Part shown: in pieces, positions 12,286-23,168 of the stretch
How the letters are laid out: every line of letters starts with the position of its first letter
Numbering within the stretch: the first letter of the stretch is position 1
DNA from: Anagrus nilaparvatae
Taxonomy: Eukaryota; Arthropoda; Insecta; Hymenoptera; Mymaridae
DNA length: 64,000 bases
Direction of reading: 5' to 3'
Assembly (NCBI GenBank): GCA_022575985.1
Contig: JAKSXM010000002.1
Coordinates: 18,897,001-18,961,000, forward strand
Made by a program: the position numbers and the translations under genes
The notes under the pieces: model-generated
What the model was told of the DNA's origin: nothing
Databases searched by the model: none
Seen by the model: the letters and a program-made list of their open reading frames with translations, nothing else

Positions 12286-12645
12286 TTAGTTGTTTGTCAT
12301 AAAAATGATGTTATTAAGACGCTTTTAATTATAGGCCTTATCAATAATGTCTATAATATTATAGGAACATAATAATATGATGAGAAGTCACTCTTATTAT
12401 TAAAAAATAAATAAAAAATAATAAATATTTATGAGTATAATTTTGAAACAGAAGAAAAAACATGAAAATAACTAGAGTTTATAGTGCCAAAAAAATGTCA
12501 TAAATATTTATTTATTTTTTAATAATAAGAGTGACTTACATCATATTATTATGTTCCTATAATATTATAGACATTATTAATAAGGCCTATTAATTAAATT
12601 GGCGAAACGTCTAATAATAACATCATTTTTATGACAAACAACTAA
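12286..12645. mobile_element. 360-bp inverted-repeat element (right-arm copy)
   Basis: This is the reverse-complement partner of 2971-3330, the same hairpin with TTAGTTGTTTG ends. It is non-coding. Confidence 0.75.
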
Positions 12646-14060
12646 AAAAAACTATAATCTTCACGTTCCTATGATCCTTACATTAGATTTTTATATACAA
12701 ATATTCCTTGTGGCTGTGATATTTACACAAGATTCTTATATAGCAGTGACCACATTTATGTTTATTTTTTATTTGTTGTTACAGAATTTTTTTCATTGCA
12801 AAACATTCAATTAGATTTATACTGGGTTGAGTTTGAATAAATATTTAAATTTAGTTATGATTTAAGGACCAAAACAGAACTAAAAACTTATGACCAATAC
12901 TTTTTGTAATTTTTCATCCAAAATAGCTAAAAGTACTAGGGAGTTTAAAAAATAAGCGATTTTAGCTATTTTTTGCGGTCAATACTTGACACATTTTCTA
13001 AAATACACATAATTTTGTAATTTATTTTTATTTTCTAGTCAATGGCCTGAAAGAAGGTATTTCCCAACCACTACATGCCCAGCAAAAGCACGTTTACTTG
13101 CCACTGACACAGAAAAATTCTATACAGTCCATGTCCGGAAATAAAGAATATCCGAAATCGTAGTTTACTTTCCTCGTTGCTGTCTCGAAAGATAATTTAC
13201 CTGCGATTTGGGAGATTTCTTACTTTTCTGGACATGAGCCATAAATATACTATTTACGTTCTAGTTTAAACCGGTAGATTCTTTTAGAAATTTATTTATT
13301 ATTTCGTTAGATGTCTCGTATTGTCCGAAAAAATAGTTAAAATAGCCTATTTCTGAATTCACCTCCCTTTGCAGATTTTTCTGAAACCTTATTTTAAATT
13401 TAATGAGAATAATCTGTTAAAGAAAAATTTTTCCTTATTACTGTAGCAAATTTTTTTGTAATCATTAATTTATTTTACAAATTAATTTTTCGTCAAAGAA
13501 ATGATACATGATTTTTAAAAATAAGTCACTAACTTTTTTTTAAAAATTATCTAAGAAATAAAAAATTAAAATTAACGAGTTTATTGTTGCAAAGTTTAGT
13601 ATCAGAGATCCGTAAAATCTTGCTGCATCAAATGCTGCAAGCGAATCATGCTCGAAACTCTTATTCAGATACTTCTTACTTGAAATTTTCTGCTGGTTCT
13701 ATGAACGAAATTAATTTGGATGGTCGGATATTTAAATAGATCTATGTTTCTTTCATATAATTTTCGCTAAAAAAACATTTCGCGAATTGTCAGCTTTTTA
13801 TGACTTAAGATAAATGTTTTTAGCAAATTATGTTTGTGATTTTTTTATTATATTTTTTTATAAACATTTAAATATGTTCACGAATATAACCGTAATTATT
13901 AATTAAAAATGCCATGCAATCTGCATCTTTATTTATTTTACGGACTAGAGTAGTGAAAAGATTTAAATAAATTACAATTACATAGTGTAAATCTGGATTT
14001 TTTTACCAACGCTATCTCATATTCACTTGTATTGTTATACTGTAATACTAATATATTATT

Positions 14061-15866
14061 TCAAAGAGGTGTAACACGTCTTGACCTATTGTTGATAAAG
14101 TTTTTTACAGCATGAATTGCTATTTCAATTAGTAAAACAGTAAATGCAAAAGAATATCCAATAATCATAATAACGATAAGATTAATTATTAATCCTTCAT
14201 CGCTTGAGTCAATTAAAGGTGGCTTTTTATACTTAATAAACATTAGTTCATACTCTCTACGTTTTTTCAACGGTGGAAAAAATGTCAATCCAGTTTCTGA
14301 TGTTTTCGATACGAGTTCATTAAATTTTTTAATGTATGGAGAACCATGTCTGAATTGTACTCCAAAAAATGTAGTGTACAATTCTAAATTCGCTATTGTA
14401 GGAAAAGATTTTTTTGCATCATTTTGTGGTCTCATAGCAAAATTAATTTCAATAAAATTTTTATCCCCAATGCAAATACAATCTATGCTATTAGGTTTAA
14501 ATAAATTGATTACACAAGATTGGAGTGCTATATGGTTAACAATTACACTTAAATTCTTTAACTTGTTAATTATTTCTGGATCTTCCAATTCAAAACCATT
14601 CCATGCAAACTGTAAAGATATGTAGATTTTATAATTCAAACTCGCAAGTTGTTCCAACGAGCTTATAGGTTCAATTTCTTTAGAAAATTGAAGCGTAGTT
14701 ATCTCAGAGACAATGTCCCCAACAAAAATAATTGATATAACTATTAACGTCATTAATATAATTTTCTCTCTGTAAGAGCCCCCGATATCCATGGGAGAGC
14801 CTAATAATGCTTGGTAAATGATAAAAAAATTCCAATAATGCGTTGGAAATTTTAACAACCAGGCCACAACTATAACGATAAAAATCAATCCTGTAAACAT
14901 TCCAATGCCTACAAAAACATTAGTCGGTACTTCAAATTGAAATTTTATTTCAGTAGGTACTAAAGCTCTTAAACTTTTCGTGTAGAAAACGTTGCTAATT
15001 AAGATCGACTCAGTTAAAGATGTAGCTTTGTCATGAAGATTATTACCAGTAGAATCATATATTAACTTGTAATTAGGAACGCTTCGATTCATATATAAAA
15101 TTGTACAGTTTAGTAGTGGACAAAAGTAATCTTGAAAAAATTCTATATGTTGAGGCAGCAATTGGACGCTTAAATGATATTTCAGGTTGCCAAGAAGAAG
15201 TACTCTGTAAGGATGTGCATGCATATTCTTGACCTTATCTGGGAAGATAACTGTGTCAGATTTTAAATTATCCACAGTAAATTTATTTTCGAAAATGTTT
15301 ACATAAAAAATTTTAGCATTAACATTATCAAAATTGACATGAACTATGGTTACATCAACATGATTCAAAATTTTCCAAGCAAGTACGCATTCATCCTTGA
15401 AAGAATTCTTTTCTCTGTACTCATTGAATGTTATGTAGAGAGTCAATCTTCTTTTATTCACTGGTTCTAAGCTGATGGATAAACGAAGAATATTTTCAAA
15501 AGCATTTTTCTCACCGATTAGAATAAACAATGCATCAGGCAATATATATTTTTTCATTGCTGTTATAAATTCTTGCTGATTTTCAGAATTAATCCCATTG
15601 AAAATTTTCGCGTCAATCACCGCAACTGGAGAAATATTTGATACTTTGTTTACAATAAAATCAATTTCTTTTTTTCTTTCGCCTTTAGAATCTTCAGTTA
15701 TTACTATAATCTGGGTAGGCTTAACATCATTCTCGACTGTTTCTTTTAAATTATTTAACCAATTCCAGTCTCTTTTTACTGTATCACAGTTCACTTCGTT
15801 AAAATGAAAGTTTGATATTATGTATAGAGTTAAAAAAAATTTCAGAAATATGTTCATTTTCATCAT
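14061..15866 (-). CDS. Divergent ionotropic receptor-like protein, intact, single exon
   Basis: The product is 601 residues. It begins MMKMNIFLKFFLTLYIISNF, a signal peptide, followed by a long extracellular N-terminal region of about 300 residues. Three hydrophobic segments follow: about 318-341 (after VPTNVF), about 373-395 (ILMTLIVISIIFVGD) and about 559-585 (INLIVIMIIGYSF), with a short basic tail RSRRVTPL. This layout (extracellular domain, M1, pore, M2, second ligand-domain lobe, M3) and length fit insect divergent ionotropic receptors, which are chemosensory cation channels related to iGluRs. The single exon fits divergent members. The ligand is unknown and glutamate-binding residues are not evident. 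It is the only intact member here; copies A and B are broken. A gustatory or odorant receptor is ruled out by the three-segment layout. The family call is by architecture, without a database match. Confidence 0.75.
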   Translation of the reverse strand: MMKMNIFLKFFLTLYIISNFHFNEVNCDTVKRDWNWLNNLKETVENDVKPTQIIVITEDSKGERKKEIDFIVNKVSNISPVAVIDAKIFNGINSENQQEFITAMKKYILPDALFILIGEKNAFENILRLSISLEPVNKRRLTLYITFNEYREKNSFKDECVLAWKILNHVDVTIVHVNFDNVNAKIFYVNIFENKFTVDNLKSDTVIFPDKVKNMHAHPYRVLLLGNLKYHLSVQLLPQHIEFFQDYFCPLLNCTILYMNRSVPNYKLIYDSTGNNLHDKATSLTESILISNVFYTKSLRALVPTEIKFQFEVPTNVFVGIGMFTGLIFIVIVVAWLLKFPTHYWNFFIIYQALLGSPMDIGGSYREKIILMTLIVISIIFVGDIVSEITTLQFSKEIEPISSLEQLASLNYKIYISLQFAWNGFELEDPEIINKLKNLSVIVNHIALQSCVINLFKPNSIDCICIGDKNFIEINFAMRPQNDAKKSFPTIANLELYTTFFGVQFRHGSPYIKKFNELVSKTSETGLTFFPPLKKRREYELMFIKYKKPPLIDSSDEGLIINLIVIMIIGYSFAFTVLLIEIAIHAVKNFINNRSRRVTPL

Positions 15867-16507
15867 TATTTCGTTTCATAACGTCGTATTTATTTTAAAA
15901 GGAGAACTTAGTATATTGAACGACTTCCAATGCAAAACTGCTTGCAAATTCGTGTCAGTAGAGTATAATAGCTCAGAATTAATACAAGTTATTTTCATGT
16001 TTGTTATTTAATTTGCGCAGTAGCAAGCTATATTGTCAAGGGAACCGAATTTTGTTATCCATTTTGCTTTATTGGTCAGTTCATTGACAAATCACCTCTG
16101 TTTAATCCAATAGGCCCTCTGGCCTTAGGAACACGGGGCTCAATACTACGAAATAGAGTTTTTTGGTAATTTACAATAAAAATATGCAACCTAGCAAGTG
16201 AGAACCAAAACACTTCTCATTGGTCACATTTTTGCAAATTTCAATGATTAATTTTTTCAGCGATATAGCCAATAAACTAAATTGGGCAAAATTGCAGTTC
16301 TTAGCCCTAATAACCGATTTTTCAATTGCTGCTAAAATTGTAATTCTCAATGAAAAAAACTTTTTTATGAGCACCAAGTTTCCAAAAATTCTTTACTTGT
16401 CTCTTATCTAAATAGTTTCTAAAATATCGCTTTTTAAAGATAGTGATAAAAATTGACTTTTTAAAAAAAACATAAAATTGGGACTCTGCCTTTAAATTAT
16501 TATATTT

Positions 16508-17177
16508 TGCAAAACCATCTTTTCTCTCACGGGCGTAAAACTTGTCACGGAATTTTCTGCACTCGTTATACTGCCTTATAGATTACAAGCCTCCCTATGT
16601 CATTTTTAATGATTTCGAGGTATTTAAAGAAACGCGTTTCAATTAATTTAATAATTTTATTAAATAATTTTTTAAAAAATAAACATGTTTTTATACTAAT
16701 TCGGGCACCCTCTTATCATTGGCGAAAAAATTTTTCCACTTTTCCACCCCTTATATTGAAAACAGTAGATTAGCCAAAAAAAATTCTCTGATCGGAGAAA
16801 ATACACGAGAAGAACCTACATATGTTTATGAGCCATTTAATACTATATCGATCCTATATATGTAGTACTGTAGTTAGGTACGAAACAGGAGAAAAACCTC
16901 CCAATGTACAAAAATCTGTAGATGAACTATTTCTTCCTGTATTATTTTTAGAAATAAATGTAAAATTATCAATACTTTTGACCTTGTAGATGAGCCATGC
17001 GATTTTGCAAATTACATTGATATAAAAAAATTATTTGCACCATCTGATAGATAATTTCTACACGTTAAGCCCATATAAAAAACTCATTTTTCATAAAATT
17101 CGACATAGTGAGGTTAATAATCTGTACTGCAGTGTATGCATAGTTAGGCAAAAAATATCGTAATCACCATAGGCATA
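16508..17177. other. Intergenic sequence outside palindrome
   Basis: I see no coding frame. A segment reading CACGGGCGTAAAAC near 16540 and its partial inverse near 17275 hint at another decayed inverted-repeat element, but the match is too short to call. Confidence 0.3.
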
Positions 17178-17280
17178 GGCGAAAATTTTTAGACACTAGT
17201 GTGAACACATATCACTCGTGCCAGCTTCGCCAAGCACTCGTGTTAGTGCTCACACTACACTAGCTCTAAAATTTTACGCC
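17178..17280. repeat. ~100-bp imperfect hairpin
   Basis: GGCGAAAATTTTTAGACACT at the left pairs imperfectly with AGCTCTAAAATTTTACGCC at the right, with internal matches GTGTGAACAC/GTGCTCACAC. It is probably a MITE remnant. Confidence 0.5.
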
Positions 17281-17420
17281 CTTGATATTTAATATACAAT
17301 TTACATCAAGAATCATTTCAATTTAGGGAGTTCGGAATAATCCAGCAGGTAAACATAAACATGTTCCATGCAAGTTGTTTATGTATCGATAAAAATACGT
17401 TGTAAGTATTATTTTATATT

Positions 17421-19522
17421 ATATATGGGCATATCCATTACTTTTCATACAAAAGTGTGCGCACCCATGACTCCGATCGAGCTCAAATTTTCAGGGGTGG
17501 TTTGAAATAATAAAAAACTCAGCCATCCAAAATTTCAGCCATTTTGCAGGACGGGTTGCGAGATACAAGCTCAAAAAGGTCCAAAAATAGCTGTTTTTAG
17601 CCAATTTTTAAAAATTTACTGGCCTTCATGGATTAGTCCAAAAAACATCCGGCTGGTCTCATTTTTTTCCTTAAATTTTCAACTTTTACCAAAAAAATTT
17701 TTTAAAAGTTTCATGGAGTTGATTTTTACTGGCATTGATTAACGTAAGATTCATTTTATCGAAAAATGGTGATTTTTGAACTTAAATTGTGACTCAGCAT
17801 CATTAGATAAAGACTTTTAATTGGTTTCATTAAAAGCGTCTAGTAAAGACCTATCAAATTAGACCTTAAACGTTAAAAAAGATTATCAGGGACCGGAGAT
17901 ATAAGCAATTGAAAGTTTGCTATTTCCGAAAATATCGATTTTATAACAACTTTAATCGTCTGCAAAATTTTTCTCTGAGCACTTTAAGGGCTGAAAATTT
18001 CAAGAAAGCTTCTTTTGATATTAAAAAAAATTCCCTAAAAATTTGGGCGATAGTATTGGCTTCTGTTCGTAGATATAAGGCTCTGAAAATGTGTAATAAT
18101 TGGACCAATATTGGCTAATAATTGTTTCAGGGGTCAACCAAAAAATTTTTCTTCTTCAATATTCGAATAGCCAGGGAAAAATGAGCTGATTTTTAAAAAA
18201 AAATTTTTATTTTTGACCGAAAAATAAGCAAGTTATCATCATTTTAAGATTTTTTAAAAAATTTTCCAAAAATCCCAGTTTTAGGGTCATTATACAGTAT
18301 TCTAACCCCGATTCTAACATGAAATAATGATAACTCGCTTATTTTTCGGTCTAAAACAAAAATTTTTTTTTTTAAATTGTTGAATTCTCCTGGCTATTCT
18401 AATATTTACAAAAAAGAAACTTTTTATATGCAAAAATTATTTTTTTTTGGCCAATTACTTTAGAACTTACTTTATTTTGTCAATGTATTAAGGTAATTTT
18501 TGGCCCAAAAAAATAATTTTTGCATATAAAAAGTTTCTTTTTTGTAAATATTCGAATAGCCAGGAAAAAATTCGACAATTTAAAAAAAAAAAATTTTGTT
18601 TTAGACCGAAAAATAAGCGAGTTATCATTATTTCAAGTTAGAATACTGTATAATGACCCTAAAACTGGGATTTTTGGAAAATTTTTTAAAAAATCTTAAA
18701 ATGATGATAACTTGCTTATTTTTCGGTCAAAAATAAAAATTTTTTTTTTAAATCAGCTCATTTTTCCCTGGCTATTCGAATATTGAAGAAGAAAAATTTT
18801 TTGGTTGACCCCTTAACCAATTATTGGCCAATATTGGTCCAATTATTACACATTTTCAGAGCCTTATATCTACGAACAGAAGCCAATACTATCGCCCAAA
18901 TTTTTAGGGAATTTTTTTTAATATCAAAAGAAGCTTTCCTGAAATTTTCAGCCCTTAAAGTGCTCAGAAAAAAATTTTGCAGACGATTAAAGTTGTTAAA
19001 AAATCGATATTTTCGGAAACAGCAAACTTTCAATTGCTTATATCTCCGGTCCCTGATAAGCTTTTTTAACGTTTAAGGTCTCATTTGAAAGATCTTTGCT
19101 AGACGCTTTTAATAAGAACAACCAAAAGTCTTTATATAATAATGCTGAGTCACAATTTAAGTTCAAAAATCACCTTTTTTCGATAAAATGAATCTTACGT
19201 TAATCAATGCCAGTAAAAATCAACTTCATGAAACTTTTTGAAAATTTTTTTGGTAAAAGTTGAAAGTTCAAGGGAAAAAATGAGACCAGCCGGATGTTTT
19301 TTGGACTAATCCTTGAAGCCCAGTAAATTATTGAAAATTGGCTAAAAACAGCTATTTTTGGACCTTTTTGAGCTTGTATCTCGGCAACCCGTCCTGCAAA
19401 ATGACTGAAATTTTGGCTGGCTGAGTTTTTTATTATTTCAAACCACCCCTGAAAATTTGAGCCCGATCGGAGTCATGGGTGCGCACACTTTTGTATGAAA
19501 AGTAATGGATATGCCCATATAC
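17421..19522. mobile_element. 2.1-kb near-perfect hairpin transposable element
   Basis: The two halves are long inverted repeats centred near 18472, each about 1 kb, with termini ATATGGGCATATCCATTACT and its complement. Mirror-image open frames at 17909-18118 (+) and 18821-19033 (-) are the same sequence read from each arm and are not genes. The flanking host sequence is itself a repeat whose uninterrupted homologue is at about 31915-32010 (minus). There the corresponding site reads through without the hairpin, giving an empty site. The duplicated target is only a few bases (TAT/TATA). No transposase is visible. An element at 32115-32821 shares the terminal motif ATATATGGGC and is probably the same family. 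Confidence 0.8.
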
Positions 19523-20840
19523 ATTTGGTGTCACTTTATTTCTCAGGTATTATGATAAACATAAAGTGGTAAAAATTTTCAACTCATAAAGGTAAATATT
19601 TTTCATTGCTTGAGGAACCGTAGTGCTAATAATTTGGCAGCGTTTTCTTTTTCCGTTTTATCAGTTACTTAGGTATGTTTTATGGGCCACTAAATACAAT
19701 TATGCTATCCATTTTACCAAAAATGGTCTGGTTGCCAGCAATAGGCAACTTTAGGTTATTTTTAGGAAATTTTAAGACATTTTTATAAACTATTTATGTT
19801 TTTTAGGTCGCTGAATACGATATTGCTTTTTATTTTTTTTTTTTTACCACAAATGTTCTGGTTGCACACGATAGGCGACTTTGTGTTATTTTTTTCGATT
19901 TTTTTGGCATTTAAAAAATAATTTTTTTTAAATTAGAGTTTAATTTTTTTGTTTGTATATTACTTACTCTGTTTTGACCTTATAGCTTTTTTTTTTGTTA
20001 TTGACATAAACTCACCAATGCCAAATTATTTATATTATCAACTTGTGCGTTTAAATAAAAAATTTTTAAAATATAGAAAGTAAATTTATTTTCAAAACCC
20101 TTATTTATTAATTAATTTTTCTAATATGAAGTTAAATAAGAATAAAATTAAAAATAAGTATCATTAATTTAAATACATTTTTACATGTAAATTTTTTGTT
20201 AGTCTATGTTATTTACTTTTTGTTTTTTAAAATTATAGAACTGACCTTTTATTATTTGAACGTACATAATTAAACTTGAATATAAGTGTATTTTTTTAAA
20301 TAAAATGTATGTATTTAAATTGAAAAATAAATATTTATACTATACATACAGGGATGATATGCCAATTATTTGTCTATGGTCATTAAAATATAAGCCGCTT
20401 TTATTTGCACGCCAACCCCAGTAAAGCGAATTGAAAAAGATTACGTTATGGCATATAATTTCAGCCCGAGTTCCAGTCAAATCAAGTGTAGGAATGAGGG
20501 GGACTGGGTTGTTTCTGGTAACTAAAAAGAGAAAAGGTTTATTACACAGGTTTTTGGTCGCTGATTATGAACTTCATGGTTTTGCTCGTGGCAATCAGGA
20601 GGAACACCATTCCAAAAAGTATATTTTTAGTTTTCCTTGAAAAAATAACTTTTTAATCAGATTCAGCTACTCAAAAAAAAAAAACGCTTTCTTTTTCCAT
20701 TTTATCAGTTATTTAAATTTAGGTATGTTTTTGGGCCAATGAATACTATTATGCTATCCTTTTTACCAAAAATAGTCTGGTTGCCAGCAATATTTTTAGG
20801 AAATTTTAAGACATTTTAACATGAAACCTCTTTATAGGGA
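19523..20840 (+). mobile_element. 1.3-kb inverted-repeat element, rearranged copy
   Basis: This starts TTTGGTGTCACTTTATTTCT and is homologous, in opposite orientation, to 30667-31927. It lacks the matching right terminus: after about 20680 the sequence returns to a second partial copy of an internal segment (about 19645-19790 resembles 20685-20820). The 69-residue frame at 20431-20640 has no recognisable domain and is not conserved as a frame. Homology extends left of the hairpin element at 17421-19522 to about 17335, so that hairpin was inserted into this repeat. Confidence 0.65.
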
Positions 20841-20899
20841 GGGGGTACTTTAGAATTTGAAAATTAAAGGGGGGAGTCAAATTTGAAGGGGGGGAGTCA

Positions 20900-21470
20900 A
20901 GTATGAAAATCCATACGGCAAAATCCAATACGGAAGCCCTATAAAATAGTCCATTAATACGGCATATTACCTACGGCTCCCGTATTTATTTATGCCGTAT
21001 GAAAAATCGTACGACAAAAATCAGTACAAAATCACCCGAAAATCACCTATTTGTACGGCATAAGAATATACGGCCCCATATTTTTCTAATACGGGCCCGT
21101 ATGCATATAGGACCTGGGTAATTTTATAATGCCCACGGACCCGTATGCGTATAGAAGAGGGTATTTTCATAATGCTCACGGGTCCGTATGCGTATAGAAG
21201 AGGGTATTGTCATAATGCCCATGGGTCCTTATGCGTATGAGACTTGGGTGTTTTCATAATGCCCACGGATCTGTACACAGTATGAAAATACCCAAGTCCT
21301 ATACGCATACGGACCCGTATGCATATAGGACCTGGGTATTTTCATAATGCTCATGGACCCGTCAGCATTATGAAAATACCTAGGTCTCATACGTATACTG
21401 ACCCGTGGGCATTATGAAAATACCCTCTCCTATACGCGTACGGGTCCGTGGGCATTATGAAAATTAGAAA
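20900..21470. repeat. ~44-bp tandem array with units in both orientations
   Basis: Units built on CCCGTATGCGTATAG, GGGTATTTTCATAATG and CCCACGGA recur at about 44-base spacing (for example CCGTATGC at 21097, 21141 and 21184). After about 21278 the units alternate in orientation, so parts of the array are inverted relative to one another and could form hairpins. The leading part (20900-21060) is a looser set of TACGGCAT words. GC content is visibly higher than the surroundings. It is non-coding. Confidence 0.75.
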
Positions 21471-22635
21471 AAAAAGAAGAACCATTTTTTTCGAAAAAAA
21501 ATTAAAAATTGCGTTTTTTTGGATTTGTATGTTTTATACGCCTGGAATATTCCAGGAAAATTTGATTTATTCTATATTTTTATAATATTTCAACTATTGG
21601 CAACATTTTTGGTACATAATAGTGCAGTAGCTTGAGTCCATAACCGTTTTTTTGTTAAAAAAATGCTAAAAATTTAAAAATCCTAGATAAAATCGTTTTT
21701 TATTAAGGCAAAATTACATTGAAATATGTGCATATTTTGATTTGAATACATAGTATCGATCTCTAATAAGTAATTCCATACTAAGTTTGCCCATATTTTA
21801 AAGATTTTTTAGCTGAAAACATCAAAAATTGGACACTAAAAAAAATGCATTTTCTAGGGGTTGCAACGTCTATGTGTGGGGGTGCAGAAACATATACATG
21901 CAAAATTTTATATCCATAAACATACTATTATATGTAAAAAAACCTTACATACCCATATCTAACACTTTTGACTACCAAAAAATCAAAAAAACTCATCAAA
22001 AACGCGTTTTTTTTTCTTTCGTGAAATATCGATTTTTGAAAATTTAGTAAAAAAGGTCTAAACTTTGACCGCTTATAGCTCGGTCCCAGTGCGTCCGACT
22101 GAAAAATTTCTAAGAACCATTTTCGTTGGAAATTTTTTCAGCTACAATTTTTATTTAAAACTTTTTTTTATATTTTGCTTACTTTTTGAGTTATTTGCAA
22201 GAAACCGTTTTGCCCCATCTTTTTTCCCCCCTGGGGGGGCCCAGCACTGGGTTGAAATGTCCGATTTTGTTTCCCCTTTCAAATTAGCCTAAAACCAACA
22301 CATTCCACAACTTTTCATTTCTGGAGGATTTTTGTCCAAGTCGAGATCTTTATTCTATGGCCTACAAGGATTGAATTTAAAGAATCAGCTCAATTTTCTG
22401 GCGGCTTTGGATACATATTCAATTTCATGTGAGGAAGCTTCCTTAAAAATTTTTTTTTAAATTTCTTTAAATTTCTTAGTAATCCATTAAAATATACAAT
22501 TCAGTGTGGTTATTAAACATTTTTAACTATTCTTAGTTAATATTTCAAGTTGAAAAAATTAAAAATTTCATAAATTCACTTAAAGGTCCCAAATTTCTGT
22601 GGACTTTTTTACTTAAATGATTATTTTTTTTTTCC
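21471..22635. other. Unassigned repeat-like sequence
   Basis: This has small open frames without any recognisable domain and phrases typical of dispersed insect repeats (for example TTGACCGCTTATAGCTCGG). No gene can be supported. Confidence 0.35.
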
Positions 22636-22762
22636 TACACACCAAACCTAAAAGAATTTTTTGTTACGCAGAAAAGATTAATGCTTATTTAATTCCTCTC
22701 TAAAGAATTGAATAAACATTAATTCTTTTCTGCGTAACAAAAAATTCTTGGTTTGGTGTGTA
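22636..22762. mobile_element. 127-bp hairpin MITE
   Basis: TACACACCAAACC followed by AAGAATTTTTTGTTACGCAG pairs with the inverted complement at the right end (ending GGTTTGGTGTGTA). The only unpaired part is a short centre. It is non-coding. Confidence 0.75.
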
Positions 22763-23168
22763 TAAAAGAAAAATTTTTAATATTTAAGGCCTGTATCACT
22801 GTTGAATATATTATTTGAACATGAAAAATTGATTTAAACTTTTAGATAGCACAGAAATAGTTTTTAAACCAACTTAGGAGTTTAGGGGTAACCCTAAAAG
22901 ACCTAATAAATAAATAATAGTTATGTAAGTTAATAATTATAAATATTTTAAGTTAAATTTATAAATAATACTAGCATAGTTGAGAGGTATGTTCCGGGTG
23001 TTTCATAAAAAAAAAAAAAAACATTTTTCTATTCTATTAACGTTATTATTATTATTATTATTCAGTTTATTTGTCGTAACAAAGCAAAGCTGCCAAAATG
23101 AAGGGAAAAGAACTCAAGCACTTCCCGGGATCTAGGAAGTACTCTGAGTTCAAAAACATGACCACAAA

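Larger units (their letters stand above)
9251..16507 (-). repeat. Right arm of giant palindrome
   Basis: This is the reverse complement of 1123-6530, plus about 2 kb that the left arm has lost (roughly 13165-15180). It contains a foldback element, two short inverted-repeat elements and the intact receptor gene. The outer end is sharp: after TTTAAATTATTATAT near 16503 the arms diverge completely. The inner end falls about 40 bases beyond the last exon of the secreted peptide gene. Stretches 10025-11460, 11762-12285 and 12646-14060 are AT-rich with no gene that I can see. Confidence 0.9.

Noticed and set aside
17909..19076. Open frames of 69, 97 and 70 codons on both strands
   Set aside because: They are the same hairpin-arm sequence read from each side; low-complexity content and no domain.
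21829..22292. Two open frames of 72 and 75 codons
   Set aside because: Lys/Phe-rich translation of AT-rich repeat sequence, no domain or splice context.
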